Shown here: one piece after another, positions 11,511-24,060 of the stretch | Position numbering within the stretch: the stretch's first letter is position 1 | How the letters are laid out: every line of letters begins with the position of its first letter | NCBI GenBank assembly: GCA_022225965.2 | Contig: JAKJXP020000064.1 | Coordinates: 186,001-250,000, forward strand | Origin: Diatrype stigma | Lineage: Eukaryota > Ascomycota > Sordariomycetes > Xylariales > Diatrypaceae | Length of the DNA: 64,000 bases | Direction of reading: 5' to 3' | Translations under genes and position numbers: made by a program | Notes under the pieces: model-generated | Told to the model about the DNA's origin: nothing | What the model saw: the letters and a program-made list of their open reading frames with translations, nothing else | The model's database searches: none

Positions 11511-13255
11511 TGATTATTGACTTTGTTGGAAGTGGCGTTAATTTGAAGAAGAATCAAGACGAGCGAAAGTGTCTGGCTGGGGGCTTTTTAAAAGAAGGGC
11601 AATGCATCCTAGATATACCGGGCGGGGGACCTCAGCTCAAAACCCTCGCTCCAGGAACCGATCAAGGTTTACTTCTCTTTGCGCCGAACCGGGCAGGAAG
11701 ACGAGAATCCCACGCAATATGATGGGTCTGTTGAATGATAAAACGTTGCAGTGATTTTACAAATGGCTTGTTCGTGTTGCTTTGCTATATAAAAGAGCCC
11801 CTATCTTGTCCATGATAGATGGTCTGAAAGCAACTACCAAGGGTAATATAGTCAGGAGACAAGTCCCTCAAGGTGCCATGCAGTCTCAGGCCCTTATGAC
11901 TACCGTAGTCTATTTCGAACACCTTCGCTTCCCCGATGGCATAGGAGCAAGTAGTCTACCTGGCCACCCAGTATCTCGTAGGTACGTGGCCAACCAGGAC
12001 TGTTCTAATTCATTACATGATGCTTAGCAATAAATAATGGCCAGCAAGTGCCCTTGCCATGTACGCGGTCTACCGGGTTCCAAAGTGGTCCGGATAAGGA
12101 GGCAACTCACAAGAATGGATTCGACATCGAACCTGTTTCTTTGCTACCTGGCATACCGTTAGCCATTGATAAGCATGTTCGACTATATACACGTTCAGTC
12201 GATGTTACATAGGTGTGGGCAGGGGGGGGTTACGGATATAGGTCACGCACTGGTTACATAGATCGATCAACCCCTAGTCATTTATTACAACAGAAACTTA
12301 CATGAACGGTTTCATCAGCGGGAACTTACCTAACAATATACTCACTCCTGAAAGGGGTGGATCCAGCTCAAATCGGTCTTGATTGTCATATTCTAGTACA
12401 TAGACAGGCTTGCCTGCTTCCTCATCTGTATGTCGGAAGGGGTTAGTCAAGGCGTCCTGTCCATGGTCACCTGGTGACCAGCGAGCCGACGTAATCAATT
12501 TACACATGGATAGATTAATGGCAACGATGGTATTGATATAGAACATGTGGCTTAGTGGTAATTCCACATATTGGTGACCTGAATTATATTTGTCAGGGGG
12601 GAGAATACATCTATATAATACAGAAAGAGCTGTGATGGGGATTGGAGGAGGGTCGGAGTAGCATACTATACTAAGTAGTTTTGGTAAGTAGTATTGAGGT
12701 TTGGGTTGTTATAAGCTCAAATGTCTTGAGGGTCTCGGGCGTTACGCCCGAGTTATCTACCAGACCATACACGGTTTATGTATCCCGATACCTTTTGGCT
12801 TAGGCAGTAGCGAGTAAGCAATAAGGAGGCTGGGGCGAAACCCGAGAGCTCTACGGTTACAGGGTTTTTTATGAAATAGGAGACGGCACACGTGACCACG
12901 GACTAGCAACCTGCCTGCGATTTCATTGATTGTCGGAAGAAGAAAAGAAGACTCGCTCTATCTAGAGGCGCGTCGGTAGGTGGTAGAAAGACCGCCGAAA
13001 AAAGCCAAGTTCTTTCGGACCTTGTGATCTTACAAAAATTGGCACCTTATCGTACATGAAAAACGAACAAAAATCGAAGTGAAAGAAGGCTGGGCGAGAC
13101 TAAAAAGGGGGTATACATGAACAAGACATTACAGTTCTTGGTATCCATCATTCCTTGCTACTATGTCGGGCACATCCGCCGTTTAACTAGTAAGCAGGTT
13201 GGCTTGGTAAGCTGGGGAAGGACAAGGCGGTTGAGTTGGCCGGACTGCTAGGATA
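11511..13255. other. Convergent intergenic region, no supported gene
   Basis: About 1.7 kb between the 3' ends of SEC21 and ERF2. An 89-codon minus-strand frame at 12298-12567 has no domain and poor codon use. There is an inverted repeat CTCGGGCGTTACGCCCGAG at about 12,734-12,752 able to form a short hairpin, and a G-run near 12,222. Nothing else is recognised. Confidence 0.5.
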
Positions 13256-15334
13256 TCACCGCGGCGTTGCTCCTGTGTTGTTCTGTATAGTACTCGGCCC
13301 TTGAAAACCGCCACCCGCAGGACGCACCGGCTGCATCTCCATTTCCTGGCCGGGTGTAGGGGCCGGGCCCCGGCGCGGTACTCGACGGTCGCCTAGCCGC
13401 TGATCACCCTCCTCGAAGCGACCCTTGAACTTGTAGTACGTGGGCGGCCGAGGCCGGCACAGCACGACAAGCCAGTTCTTGTACCAGCTGCCCTGGGTGA
13501 AGGCCCGGTACCGATCCTTCTTTAGGAACTTGTGCGAATTGAGGAATTCCCTAGTCGTCTCGCCTCGGGCCATGAGGAACATGTGATAAGCCCACAAAGC
13601 AGTGGGATACAGAAGTCCTAGGATGGCGTACATAGCCATAGCAAAGGGTACACGGGTGTTATTCACAGCTACCGTGTAGGATACATGCTCCTGGTTCGCA
13701 TACAGGTTGACCTGTCCTATTCCCACACCGATAAGGAATATAGCAAGAAAAGTGATGCTTGTCAGGAAGGTGAAGAAGTATCGGTAGTTCCGCCGGCCGA
13801 CACAGTTGTTAACCCAGACACAATGGTGATCCTGGGTCTCCACACAGTTGTCGCACACCCGGCAGTGGTGGGCTCGGGGTGGGCGCCAAAGGTTGCACGT
13901 CTTGCAATACTTCGAAGGCACTTCCATGGCCGCCGTGTTGGACTCGGCCGACTTGATCATAGTCCATTCTATTGTCGGGGGCGGCACACGCAGAGGGTCC
14001 TCGTTTTCATCGATCGGAGGGAACTGATGGAGGTTACGAGGCAAAATCTAAACGTACATGTTAGAGCGAGGGCACATAACATCATAAGGTGATTGGGGAC
14101 CATGGTTACATACCCCGGGATCCGTAACTGAGGCACGGATGAACGACGACATGCAGATGTAAAAGATATAGGCAAATACGATAGGCACGGCTGGCGACAC
14201 GTGATGCCATAAATAGGGGGCAGAAAATGCGAAAAAGAGTGCGGCCGGTAAAGCTATCAAGACGCCGGTCGCAATGTTGATGGGTCGGGAGCGCGTGTTC
14301 TGGAATCGACCTCCTAAGCAGAAGACGGTGTTGCCCTCGAAGTACTCGAAATTTCGACCGAGATCCGCAGCCTTGTGCTCAGCAGAGACTTTGGCCTTTG
14401 AAGCCTTGGACATTCTGGAGATATTGCGCGCGGTGGGATGGTAATGAGGCGTAGAAGTACCCGAGGATAGCTTCTCTACCCCATGCATATCGTGTGGAGT
14501 CGCAGCGCCCTCTGGTTTTCCCTGCATCAAGAAGTTCGACCTGAAAGACCGTGGCGACTTGCCGGGAGTCGGTACGTTGTTGTAGGATCTTGTCCTGTCG
14601 ATATCAACCTTCAGGCCCATGTCCTCGGCCTTCTTCCGCTGTAAGGGACGCACGCTCTCGCTGAGACTAGCAGTTGGATGGTGTCCCTGAGTAGGACTCG
14701 TATTGGCGGTGATGCGGTCGTAGGTTTCGGGCTCTGTGTTCTCGGTTCCCCTTGAGGGAGGATGGCCATCGTCATCGTAGGTCAGCTGGCGGGTTAGGTG
14801 AGCTATGGGTTTGGGGCTTGATGTAGTAGGACTCTGCTCCGCAACGTTGGGAGGTTCAGCGACAGCATCACCTTGGAGACTCGCACGGTTCTGACTCGTA
14901 GTCGGAGGACGAGACGTATTTCTCTGAGCCTGAAGTTTCTGAGAACTCATGGGGTGGAAGAAGGCGTGCGAAGTCAAGGAAGGCACATGGCTGCGGCTCG
15001 CTGAGCTTTGGGGGCGGAGAGAAGAGCCTGATATGCTGTTGTTGCGGCCGACTATACTCCCCCTCTGGCCGCCTTTTCGAAAGGAATTCCTGTTCGACCA
15101 GGCGCCGCGTTGGGAGGATAGACCTGTTTTCGCTGTGCCGGGTCTCGAATCGGTGACGAGGCTCCTTCTCTGGGGCCTTGTCGGATCATCTTGAGTATTG
15201 TCGTTTCCGTCTCCATCTTCGGATGCGATATCGGTCATACGCGACGAGATGATGCTGGGAGGGCCAGCAGGAAACCTGGGGTGTGGGAAGTTGTAATCGT
15301 CGGGTGACGAGTTGGCGCTGGGATTGGAAGCCAT
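13256..15334 (-). CDS. ERF2: Palmitoyltransferase Erf2 (DHHC family)
   Basis: Two exons, 15334-14114 and 14047-13256, split by a phase-0 intron of 66 bp at ...VTDPG/ILPRN; 670 aa. Erf2-type DHHC enzymes S-acylate Ras and related proteins at the ER/Golgi. The N-terminal 310 residues are Ser/Pro-rich and disordered. Two TM segments follow near residues 355-400 ([34 protein letters not shown]). Then comes the conserved DPG, the Cys-rich domain [18 protein letters not shown] with RVCDNC, the catalytic DHHC at residues 480-483 ([15 protein letters not shown]), and two more TM segments. Other fungal homologues are shorter at the N-terminus. I took the first ATG after an upstream region without a good start; ATG 15334 has a plausible context. 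The C-terminus is proline/glycine-rich. The gene is divergent from the small mitochondrial gene at 16,838. Confidence 0.93.
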
Positions 15335-16837
15335 GGTTCTGTAGGCAGTCGTGACACCGAGTTTGAATAGAATTAAGGGGGTTTTGGATGAACAACAAAA
15401 ATCAAAAATAAGAATGAGCGTGAGAATACGTAAGTGCAAAGGAACGTTGGATCAATAGTGGAATAGTCTCCCGGACAAACAGAAAAGAGGGTGGCGGCGA
15501 TGTCGTAGGCAAGGCGATAAGATAGGTAACCAGGCGTACGGGCGTACGGGCGTACGGGCGTACGGGCGTACAGGCGTATAGGCGTACAGGCTCAGGTCAC
15601 GAGACGCAGGTAGTGTTTCAAAAGAGTGGCATAAGTTAGGGGTTCGTTACTACCTCGTCGTCGTTATGGTGAGAGAGGCAGAGGTCGTCGCGGTCGTCGC
15701 GGTCGTCGAGGTCGTCGGTGTTGTTGGGTCTTCAAGAACCGGAGTTGGGATCGTCGCTGCACAGCAGAGGGTACCTTGGCGGAAAGAACATGATCTAGTC
15801 CATATCGGCCGGAGATCTCATGTCATAGCAGAATCGCACGGTCGGTATACGGTGTACGGTGGCCGGGTCTGGGTCTCGTTGTGGATGCGACGGGGACGGG
15901 ACCTCGATGGAAGGTTGGAATCGACGGGGCTCTGGCTTGACGGTGACTTGACGGTGACGGACGAACGCCGCGTAGCAGCGCTTAGGGGTGATGGTGAGCG
16001 TGAATGTGCCAATCCAGGGACTGGAGTCGATGCATGAGGATGGATGGGATATATGACCAAGTGCTATAGGGGGGAAATGTTCAGGTTCAGTTGGGGGCGC
16101 CATTTGGGAGGCGCCATTTGGGGGGCGTCATTCTTAGTACGATCCTACTTACAGTAGGTAGGTTCTAGCAGCCTGGGTACGGGAAATGTACATACACAGG
16201 CAGGTATGTAGTAAAATAGCTACTGAGCCACAGTCCTGGTCCTGCCTAGGCATCTTTCTAGCCCCTATACACAATATCAGGTCATCGAATAGAAATATAA
16301 CTGGTGTACCTTTCACGTAATGCTTATTTATAGAGCCGTAATGTCCTTGCATAATAGTCTAGAGGATGGTGTAATACGTGACTATGCTCATGCACTTCAG
16401 CCTCCAAAGAGATACTACCACATAGTAGGACCGGGATGGAACGCCAACGCTCAGTCCGCACCTGTGGCTGTGGAACAAGGAAAGCATGTGGCTGATATCA
16501 ATATGATACCACCTGCATCAATCGAACCACCCAGGGCCACAACGGACAGAATTGACCAATCACGGCGCCTACAATTTAGTGGCTAGCGCTTCTCCAAGTT
16601 TCCAGGCGCCTCGCAGAGCGACAGAGCGACAGACCCAAGCTTCGATTGATATCTACAATTATCTCATCGATATCTACATACCCGAGTTATCACGGTATAA
16701 CTATTACCTATAGAACACAACAGCGCCCGGCACCGCACGACCGAGACAACCTCCAACCTCGTCCAACGGGAATTCAACAAACGACGACAACGAGCAACAC
16801 AAACGAGACCAACAAACCCAGCACATAAGAACCGGCC
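15335..16837. promoter_or_regulatory. Divergent region upstream of ERF2 (-) and the small mitochondrial gene (+)
   Basis: About 1.5 kb with several simple tandem arrays: the 8-bp array at 15,533-15,590, TCGTCGCGG-type 9-bp units near 15,687-15,720, and 2.6 copies of a 14-base GGCGCCATTTGGGR unit at 16,096-16,132. The other frames here, including about 100 codons on the minus strand at 15,795-16,103, have no recognisable content. Confidence 0.5.
15533..15590. repeat. 8-bp tandem array GGCGTACG/GGCGTACA
   Basis: Seven consecutive copies of GGCGTACR or GGCGTATA lie about 200 bases upstream of the ERF2 start codon, so probably in its 5' leader or core promoter. The core GTAC is self-complementary. 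A related 8-bp array (CGTGTAGG) lies just upstream of SER2 at 40,029. Confidence 0.9.
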
Positions 16838-17667
16838 ATGGCTTCCATCATCGCCCGAAGAGCATTCACCACCAGCGCCCGCCGGCTCGCCACGGCCGAC
16901 CCGGCCCTCAAGCAGGAGTCGAAGCGCAACCCGGAGTTGGCGGTGCGTCAATACCCACCCCTCTAAAACCCGCACCCGACACAGCCATAGACATAATATC
17001 GCAGGAATAGATCCGTCACTATACGCCCGCTCGGCACTGAACCGTCGCCGGTGGCAGTGCACTCACTCACTTCACAACGACCGGGATAAGAGTTTGCTGA
17101 CTGACGGGTTCGCATATGGCTTTCTCCCTCGTTTAGGTCCTGGGTGGCATCATGGTCTTGACCTTTGCCGGTGCAGGCCTCTACTTCGGTTCGTAGCGTT
17201 TCTTTTTTGTCTTTCCCCCAGGCAGCATCATCGTCGCTTTCATCATCATCCCCCCTTAACCCCTCTTTCTCTGCCTCGAGTCAGGTACACAGATATGCAC
17301 AGAACACCCATTCGCTAACATAAGCGCACCCACCCGACGCAAAGGCCGATCGCCCACCGGCGCCACCTCCGAGTCCTCCGTCGGCATGGCCAGCTCCGGC
17401 ATGCCGTGGGAGACGGGCGCGTCCGAGGGCAAGTACCGGTACCACCCGGGCGGCGACCCCAGCCAGGCCCCCAAGGACGCCCCCAGCGCCCTCAACGTGG
17501 TTGTCGTCCCCGACGTGACCCTGCCCAAGGTACGTCATGATTCCCTTCGCACCTCTCCATGAAGGCGGTGGTAGTCCGTCCATGCGTGGTTTGGTTTTTA
17601 CTGACATGAGAATCCGCAACAGCACCTGCATGACAAGTACAACAAGTGGGGCAAGGACGGCTACTAG
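16838..17667 (+). CDS. Small single-pass mitochondrial membrane protein, unknown function
   Basis: Four exons, 16838-16942, 17137-17188, 17345-17529 and 17623-17667, give a 128-aa protein. The first 20 residues (MASIIARRAFTTSARRLAT) are a textbook mitochondrial presequence. One TM helix follows at about residues 36-52 (VLGGIMVLTFAGAGLYFG, split by an intron before the last Gly), then a soluble tail with GMPWETG, a HPGGDP segment, DAPSALNVVVVP, and a C-terminus LHDKYNKWGKDGY. The splice phases are consistent, although the exon 2 donor (GTTCGT) and exon 3 acceptor (AAAG) are weak. I recall similar unnamed proteins in other Pezizomycotina but cannot assign a function. A small inner-membrane respiratory-chain accessory subunit would fit the topology; that is inference. 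It is the last gene before the AT-rich island, only about 400 bases away. Confidence 0.85.
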
Positions 17668-18060
17668 ATCATATATCTCTAGATGGGGATGCGTCGTGAC
17701 AAAATAGAACTACGTATGTGTTTGAATAGGGGAAGGGGAGCAGCGGGGAGGGGGAATATCACAGTCGAGATCAGTCCACCAAACAAACATCAACCAAGCA
17801 TTGAGGAAGGGGCGGCATGGCATAGGGCATTTCCATGGTCGGCTTGTACATAAATCCGGACTTGGCATTGAATGAATGAAGTATTCAATATCTTTGCTTT
17901 TGGTGTCCTGCTCCTCGCGGCCCCTTGCCCTTTGTATGTAGGAATTATATTTCCCCAACCTTCCCTATTCTGGAACTCTCCACTCTACCCATCTTTAAAT
18001 ACCACACCACCCAATTTAGGTATAGTGCAGTTTGGACCCGGTAGGCCCTCGAAAGCAGCA
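17668..18060. other. 3' flank and transition into the AT-rich island
   Basis: Normal-composition sequence of about 390 bases. Composition shifts within about 100 bases around 18,060. From about 18,115 the sequence AATTGCAATTACGAAAAATTAA occurs as two near-identical direct copies marking the start of AT-rich DNA. No gene is seen. Confidence 0.6.
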
Positions 18061-18949
18061 TTAATCCGATTCCGAATATTTATTTTCTTTGCATTATTTT
18101 CTTTTTTACTTACCGAATAATTGCAATTACGAAAAATTAATAATTGCAATTACGAAAAATTAACAATTATAATTATAAAAATTTCATAATTGCTAACGCG
18201 CATTTAAAGCCTTTCTTTTCGTATTTCTTTTTTTCCATTAATTCATTAATTCGTTTTTAATAATTCCTTTTAATAAATTCCCTTTTATCCATCGAATTCT
18301 TTTTCATTATGCCGCTATCTTTTTATACCTTATAATTCGGGCATTATTTGCAGCTTTTTAACGGGATTTCCGAATAGCGAACGCGCTTAAATGGCTTTAT
18401 TAAGGATTCCATAAATTTAACCGGCGATAAATACATTTTTATCTTTCTTTACGTTAGCAACGTATAATTGCGTTACGATAATAAAAAATTAAACGTCCCG
18501 AAAGTTACGAATAACTTTCCTTACGAAATTTACGAATACCGCTATTGCTTTTAAAAAATTTTAAGCGATACCATTAATAACGGCCTTTGCAATAAAAGCA
18601 ATATTACGATAAAGGCTTATAAAACGAAATTAAAGATTACGATAAAATTCGTAAAGATTAACGGCGTAATAACAGAGAATATATAGAAAATAAATAATAT
18701 AATCTTGGCCCCGTTTATCTTAAAATTTAATCCGTTTTTTTACCTTAATACAGGCTACCCTTTAATTTTTCGGCCAATACCGACATTTCCTCGAAAATTG
18801 CGATATTCGCATTTATAATAACGCGATTAAAACGGCTTTTTAATAATACATCGAAATCGGTTATAATATAAACCTTAAGCTTATTTTTTAATAATAAAAC
18901 CTAAATACCGATTTATAAAAAGCCGCTTGCAAGGCTGGTATATGCAAAA

Positions 18950-19480
18950 AAATAAATTATAATACATTTCGAAATTGGAAAATTATAATTTAACGCATTA
19001 TTAAGGATATTAATATATGCCAAGGTAATTGGGGAGAATAATTGGACGATGCTTACGAATTTTGCTTAAAAGCCGGCTTTAAAATAAAGAAGGTTTCCGC
19101 GGTTTGCATCGAAAAAAGCAACAAAAAGAAAAAAAACGTAACCAGCTTTAATGGGCTTATTTTTTTATACCAATCGATAATACCTTATTTGGGCACGAAT
19201 AATTTCGTTTATTTAATGGATTCCATTTACGAAACCAATAGGCTTGGATGGTATTTATTTACGATCTTAATTCGTAATAATTACGAACGGTAACGCCTAA
19301 AAAGGCATTACATTATTTAATCGCAATACGCCGAATTTATATAGGCCTATTTATCGGTTTTAATAAATATAAAGCCCTTTTTCGTATTATTTTATATAAT
19401 TAACGACAATTCGGCTATTAAATAAAAAAGTTATCGCAGTTTTAACCGGTTATCTTTTCGTCCGAAAAGCCTGTTATATT
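18950..19480 (+). mobile_element. RIP-degraded MULE-type transposase fragment
   Basis: The plus strand has an 83-codon open stretch (19,042-19,293) reading SIIPYLGTNNFVYLMDSIYE followed by TNRLGWYLFTILIRNNY. This matches the DDE-core pattern of fungal Mutator-like transposases (a MDSTHKTN-like block, then L.T..VRD). After a stop and frame changes come AHYII.SQYAEFI-like residues and then FYIINDNSAIK.KSYRSF, matching the second catalytic Asp block (TDDSAxExxAxxxxF). His-to-Tyr and Trp-to-stop style changes agree with RIP. Ends and terminal inverted repeats are not identifiable. Recognition comes from family patterns without alignment. Confidence 0.6.
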
Positions 19481-21640
19481 AAAAATACTAAATGAAAACC
19501 ATTAAGTAAAGGGTTTTTAAAAAAAAATTGCAGCCTATTCGAAACCAGGTCCGGAAAGCCATATATTGCGCTATAAATAAGCAAGATTATAAAGTATTTT
19601 GTAATAAGATCCGATAATGTTCCATTCCATATTAATCTGGAATATTTTATATTAACCATAAATCAAGCCATCGAATTTATATTTCCTAATGCCGAATATA
19701 ACAAAAAACGTACTTGGTTAAAAAATAAACTATCCGGCGAATTCGAACGTTAGGCAATTTACGTTCGGCATTATATTTCCGCCTTTTTCCAGATCTTTAT
19801 AACTTTTCCTTTAAAAGGCTTTTATTTCCATTTAAAAAACGGATTTAAAAAGATAATAAAGGTATGGGCATTTTAAAAGGCGATTAACCATACGATAAAA
19901 ATTGAATTAAAATGATACGATAACGCGAATTTCGAAGCGTTCGTTAATAATTTCCGGAAGCTTTTGTTATTAAAAGGTTGCAATATTCATTTCGAACGGT
20001 TGCCCGTAAGCCTTTAAGCGCTTACAATAAATAAATTCCGAATAATACAAAAGTGGTTTAATAAAAACGTTTTTGCGTTTTATTAAATTAATATATAAAA
20101 TTTGTAATATCCTTATAAGCATTAGCGGCAATAGCGGATTCCTTGCCGTTACTTTTGGTTAAAGCATTTTTAAAGGGATCGTATTAGCTAGTAATAGTTC
20201 GGTTTTGTTATTAAGCGTTTATTTAACGGGTATAAAACGTATGAACTGAAATGGAATGATTCATTATTTAATAAAGCCCTTACGGCAAAAGAATTTGCTA
20301 AACAGTTCGAACGAAACGTATTTTTTCGTTTAATTCTTTTTAAATTTGCAAGCATTCGGAAAAATATATTCGACTTTACGGAGCAGCTATAACAACGCTT
20401 TTACGATATTTAAAAAATTTCGTTACGGCTTCCGTCGAATATAGCTATTATTTTTATGGACTTATTTTATAAGGCGGTTATAAAACTACCTATATAACAA
20501 GCGGTTATAATCGACCTGGAATTTTTAATGCTTATAATTACCGCGATGCCTTTGTTTTTAAAAAAAATAGAAATGCCGAATATGTTACCCTTAAGTATTT
20601 CGATTTTTATGTTATTACCGCCAGTATTCCTTATAATTATAAGGCGCCTTTTAGCGCCGTAAGAGCTACGATTAAAATAACGGATATCTTTTATAAAGGC
20701 TTTAACGTTAATCCGGCCGGTTACGATAGCACTTTCGAATCTTTTTTTTAATCCCTAGCCTATTCGATTTATAAGTCCATCCGTTATTATTAATTCCGTA
20801 ATTTCCGGCTTAATTGCTACGAAAAGGTTCGTTACGATATTTTCGGTTTCGTTACGGGGCAAAAATCCGTTATTAATAATAAAAATCAATCCGGATATAT
20901 TAATGGAATATCGAATATTACCGGAACGAATAGTAATGCTTTTATCTTTTAGGCTAAATTCGGTAAACAATATGAATTTCGTAAATAGCAATAATCCGGT
21001 AATCCTTATAATTACCTTTAAACCCGTTAAATACCTTTATTAAAGGCTTATTGGAAGCATTAATAAGGGGATTATTAAAAGCAATTCCGGGAATTTCATA
21101 ATTTTTTAAAGAGCTTACGTTATTGGAGCTATTAAAGAACTTATTAAAGGACTTATTAAGGGATTTGCTAAGGGATTTATTAAGGGCATTGCTAAAGGTA
21201 TTACGATTATTAATGGCATTATATATAATATTTTTATTATTAATGGCGTACGGTTTACGTTAAAAATAAATAACGAATCGGAATTTTTTATTTACGTTTT
21301 AGCTATACTTTATTTTTAAAGTTATTACGGGTTATTTTCGTATTTATAAGAAAACGAAGCCGAAGTTAAAATTAACGATAATATTACGTACGGAATTAAC
21401 GAAAGTTTTTTCGAAGCAATGGCGGCGATATTAATCCTTAGCCGAAAAAAACGTCCGAAAATAATAAATAGGTTAAGAAAATATCGTACGGATAAATACT
21501 TGAACTAGCAGTAATGAGCATTATATAAGCTTCAAAAGTTTCGAATTCGAATAAGCATTCGTATAGCAAAATAAAATAAAAAAGCCCTTTTCGAACGTAA
21601 GGGATTTTTTAATTTAGGTTATTTTCCCGATTTTATATAT
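19481..21640. other. AT-rich RIP-mutated sequence, no assignable element
   Basis: Probably further transposon debris. A plus-strand frame near 20,360-20,480 reads FDFTEQL.QRFYDI.KISLRLPSN, a gag-like look. A minus-strand frame at 20,755-20,991 has a vague retropepsin-region look. The two conflict in strand, so neither is called. At about 21,128-21,225 there are 11-13 base imperfect tandem units of the form TTATTAAGGGA. Confidence 0.4.
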
Positions 21641-22275
21641 TAATTAACTTGATGCATTAAGGCTTTTAGGTTTTCGCGATTTATGGACGCTAAGAAGGGG
21701 TATTAGTAAAAAGTAACAAAATGGATAAAATGCCAGAACAGGATTGGAAGAAAAGGACCGTTGTTATTGCAACGAATGGATTTGGGTAAAGTTTGAATGG
21801 GGTAATATAATAGAACCATCCTATTCGGACGTTACCTTAAAGGGTATTTATTACTTTTTAAAATAAGCAAGGTTGGGGAAATATAATTATGACCCCCTTT
21901 ATGTGTATTTCGTCTCGCCGTTTAGGCTCTTATATGGTTATAGATTCTTACGTATTAATCGGTCCAGCCAGCATTGGTAATCCTTAAGCAGGCGGGTTAT
22001 TCGGTTTAAACTTTATTCGTACGTAGAATTAATCCTACATCAATGTGACCGTATTAATAGTGATGGTATTGCATACCCGCATACGATAGATAATAAACGA
22101 TGCCTTAAGGGAGTTATAGGCTCTTATATTTACTTATCCAGCCTGGTATAGCCATGCGGGATTTTCCTAATAATTAAGTACATAAGAAATGGTTACATTT
22201 ACGGCTTATCGGATATCTAATTACGTAAGGCCTTCCCGATTCGGAGGAGCACAAGAGTCCAAGTGTTAAATGCCA
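21640..22275. other. Patch inside the island that largely escaped RIP
   Basis: About 630 bases have clearly higher GC and normal CpA/TpG content, then composition drops abruptly at about 22,280. The longest open stretch reads about 56 codons on the plus strand near 21,986-22,150 without a recognisable family. It may be unique sequence stranded between repeats, or a later or short insertion. No RNA gene or transposon end was recognised. Confidence 0.55.
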
Positions 22276-22649
22276 GTCTTAATTATACGTTTATACATAT
22301 ATAAACTTTATTATATATTTGCATTATGCATGCATTTATTCTTAATTTTTTGCATAATTCTTTTTATTTTCGTGCTTATTATTAAGTATTATAATAACTT
22401 TAATTACGAAATTTACTTAACTGCATATATTAAGCAGCTTTATTTAATATATAAGCCTATTATAATCTTTATAGCGTTTTATTAAAGCATAATTATATTT
22501 TCTTAATATTATTATTCGTAACGTTATTTTATGTTTTGCTTAATTGTCCGATATGCTCTTTATTTTCCGAGCTTTTAATATACCAAGCCAATATTTGGCT
22601 TGCCTTTTTTATTATCGTCGGAATTCTTTTTAAATTTTTTAATATTGGT

Positions 22650-24060
22650 CTGTAATTATTTAGGCGGGATTAGGTTTAAAATGCCGCTTTTGCGGCCTTT
22701 ACGAATATATTCGTTGCTTTTGCTATAAAATACGCAATTGGCGCATATATTATTATAAAAAAACTTATTCGATTAATAAAACTTAAATGGTAGCATGTTA
22801 CCGAATTGTTTATTAATTTTATAACGGTCGTATGGCTTTTTATTTGTCGCTTTAATTTTTAGGTTACGTTAAATGGCATATTTATCGAATTTGTCGTTAT
22901 TATGCATTTATTATAAGGCCTTAGCGTAATTATTAAGGCCTTTTATGTAATTATTTGTAATCCATACTGCATTTTTAAATTAGCGGTTTACGATCGTAAT
23001 AAGCCCGGATTAATTTATTTTATAGCAATTGGCTTTAATAAATTCTACCAAATTATTAATGTCGGTAATAAGTTTTTCGTAATTGCGTATAATATCCGGG
23101 ATTTAATAGCGATTTATAATTTCGCGAATCGCAATAATTTATATATCGTTATTATTTTATATATATCCAATTAGTTTTTGCTTATTATTAATTATTATTA
23201 TATATATTTACGTTTACGGCTTGCTGGTAAAGTTTTATCGGAATATTAAAATGCTTTTAAATTTTAATTCCGAACGACGAACTGTTAATAAACATTATTT
23301 TGATATTAATTCATGGTTATTATATTGGTTCAAATATGATTAAATGTTATGCATTAACTTATTAGTTCGATTATTTTATTTAATACCGCTGGCATTATTA
23401 CGTTAACGCATTGCTTTAATTTAGGTTTTATATTTTATTATAGCTTTATTAGTATCGGTACCAAAATGTTAAAGCCATTTATAAATATATATTTATTGCT
23501 TTAATTATTCGATAATTCCGTAATTGCGTTTTTAATATTTTATTAGTTTTATACGTTTTTATTTATAACGCTTATAATAATAAAATTAGTTAATATTAAA
23601 TAAAGCATATAAAAATAATTATGCAACTTACGATTTTCGTTGCGACGTATATTAATGGACGCATAATATTATTCCGGTATTTATTTTACGACAGAAGCTA
23701 ATAAGCCTATATAAATCGTTATTATATTAATTATTATTAACATAATAAAGCATGCTAAAGTGGTTATAAAAAACGTATTTCCGGAAAACGATAACGTAAT
23801 ATGGCCGGTTAAATTAACCATATCGCGATTATTAAAAACGCGTCGTAGCGCTAAATATTTAAGCATTAATTAATAATTATTTATAATAATGGAAATAATA
23901 AGAAATGATTAACTTATTTTGCGAATCATTATTGGCCATATTAATTCCGCTTTGGCCTTGCATAAACGATTATAATCCATTGCTTTAAACGGACGACTGG
24001 TATTAGTTCCGAGCCGGCATTTGCTTACGCGACGACATTGCTATTGCGTTTAGGGGCTTT
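22650..24060. repeat. Diverged 1.4-kb dispersed repeat, copy A
   Basis: Shares colinear similarity, in the same orientation, with 35,640-37,080. Shared landmarks include an ATACGCAATTGGCGCATAT-like block (minus-strand peptide CANCVFY, a CxxC motif), GAATATTAAAATGCTTTT, a GTTAATATTAAATRAAGCA block followed by TATAAAAATAATTATGCAA, and AAATCGTTATTATATTAA. Both copies are RIP-mutated. The copies could be long terminal repeats, or two insertions of a small element coding for a Cys-motif peptide on the minus strand. Confidence 0.65.

Noticed and set aside
12298..12567. 89-codon minus-strand frame in the SEC21-ERF2 gap
   Set aside because: No domain, no signal, irregular codon use and no splice-supported extension.
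20755..20991. Minus-strand frame resembling a Ty1/copia protease region
   Set aside because: The resemblance is vague, no catalytic DSG-type motif is visible and neighbouring plus-strand gag-like hints point the other way.
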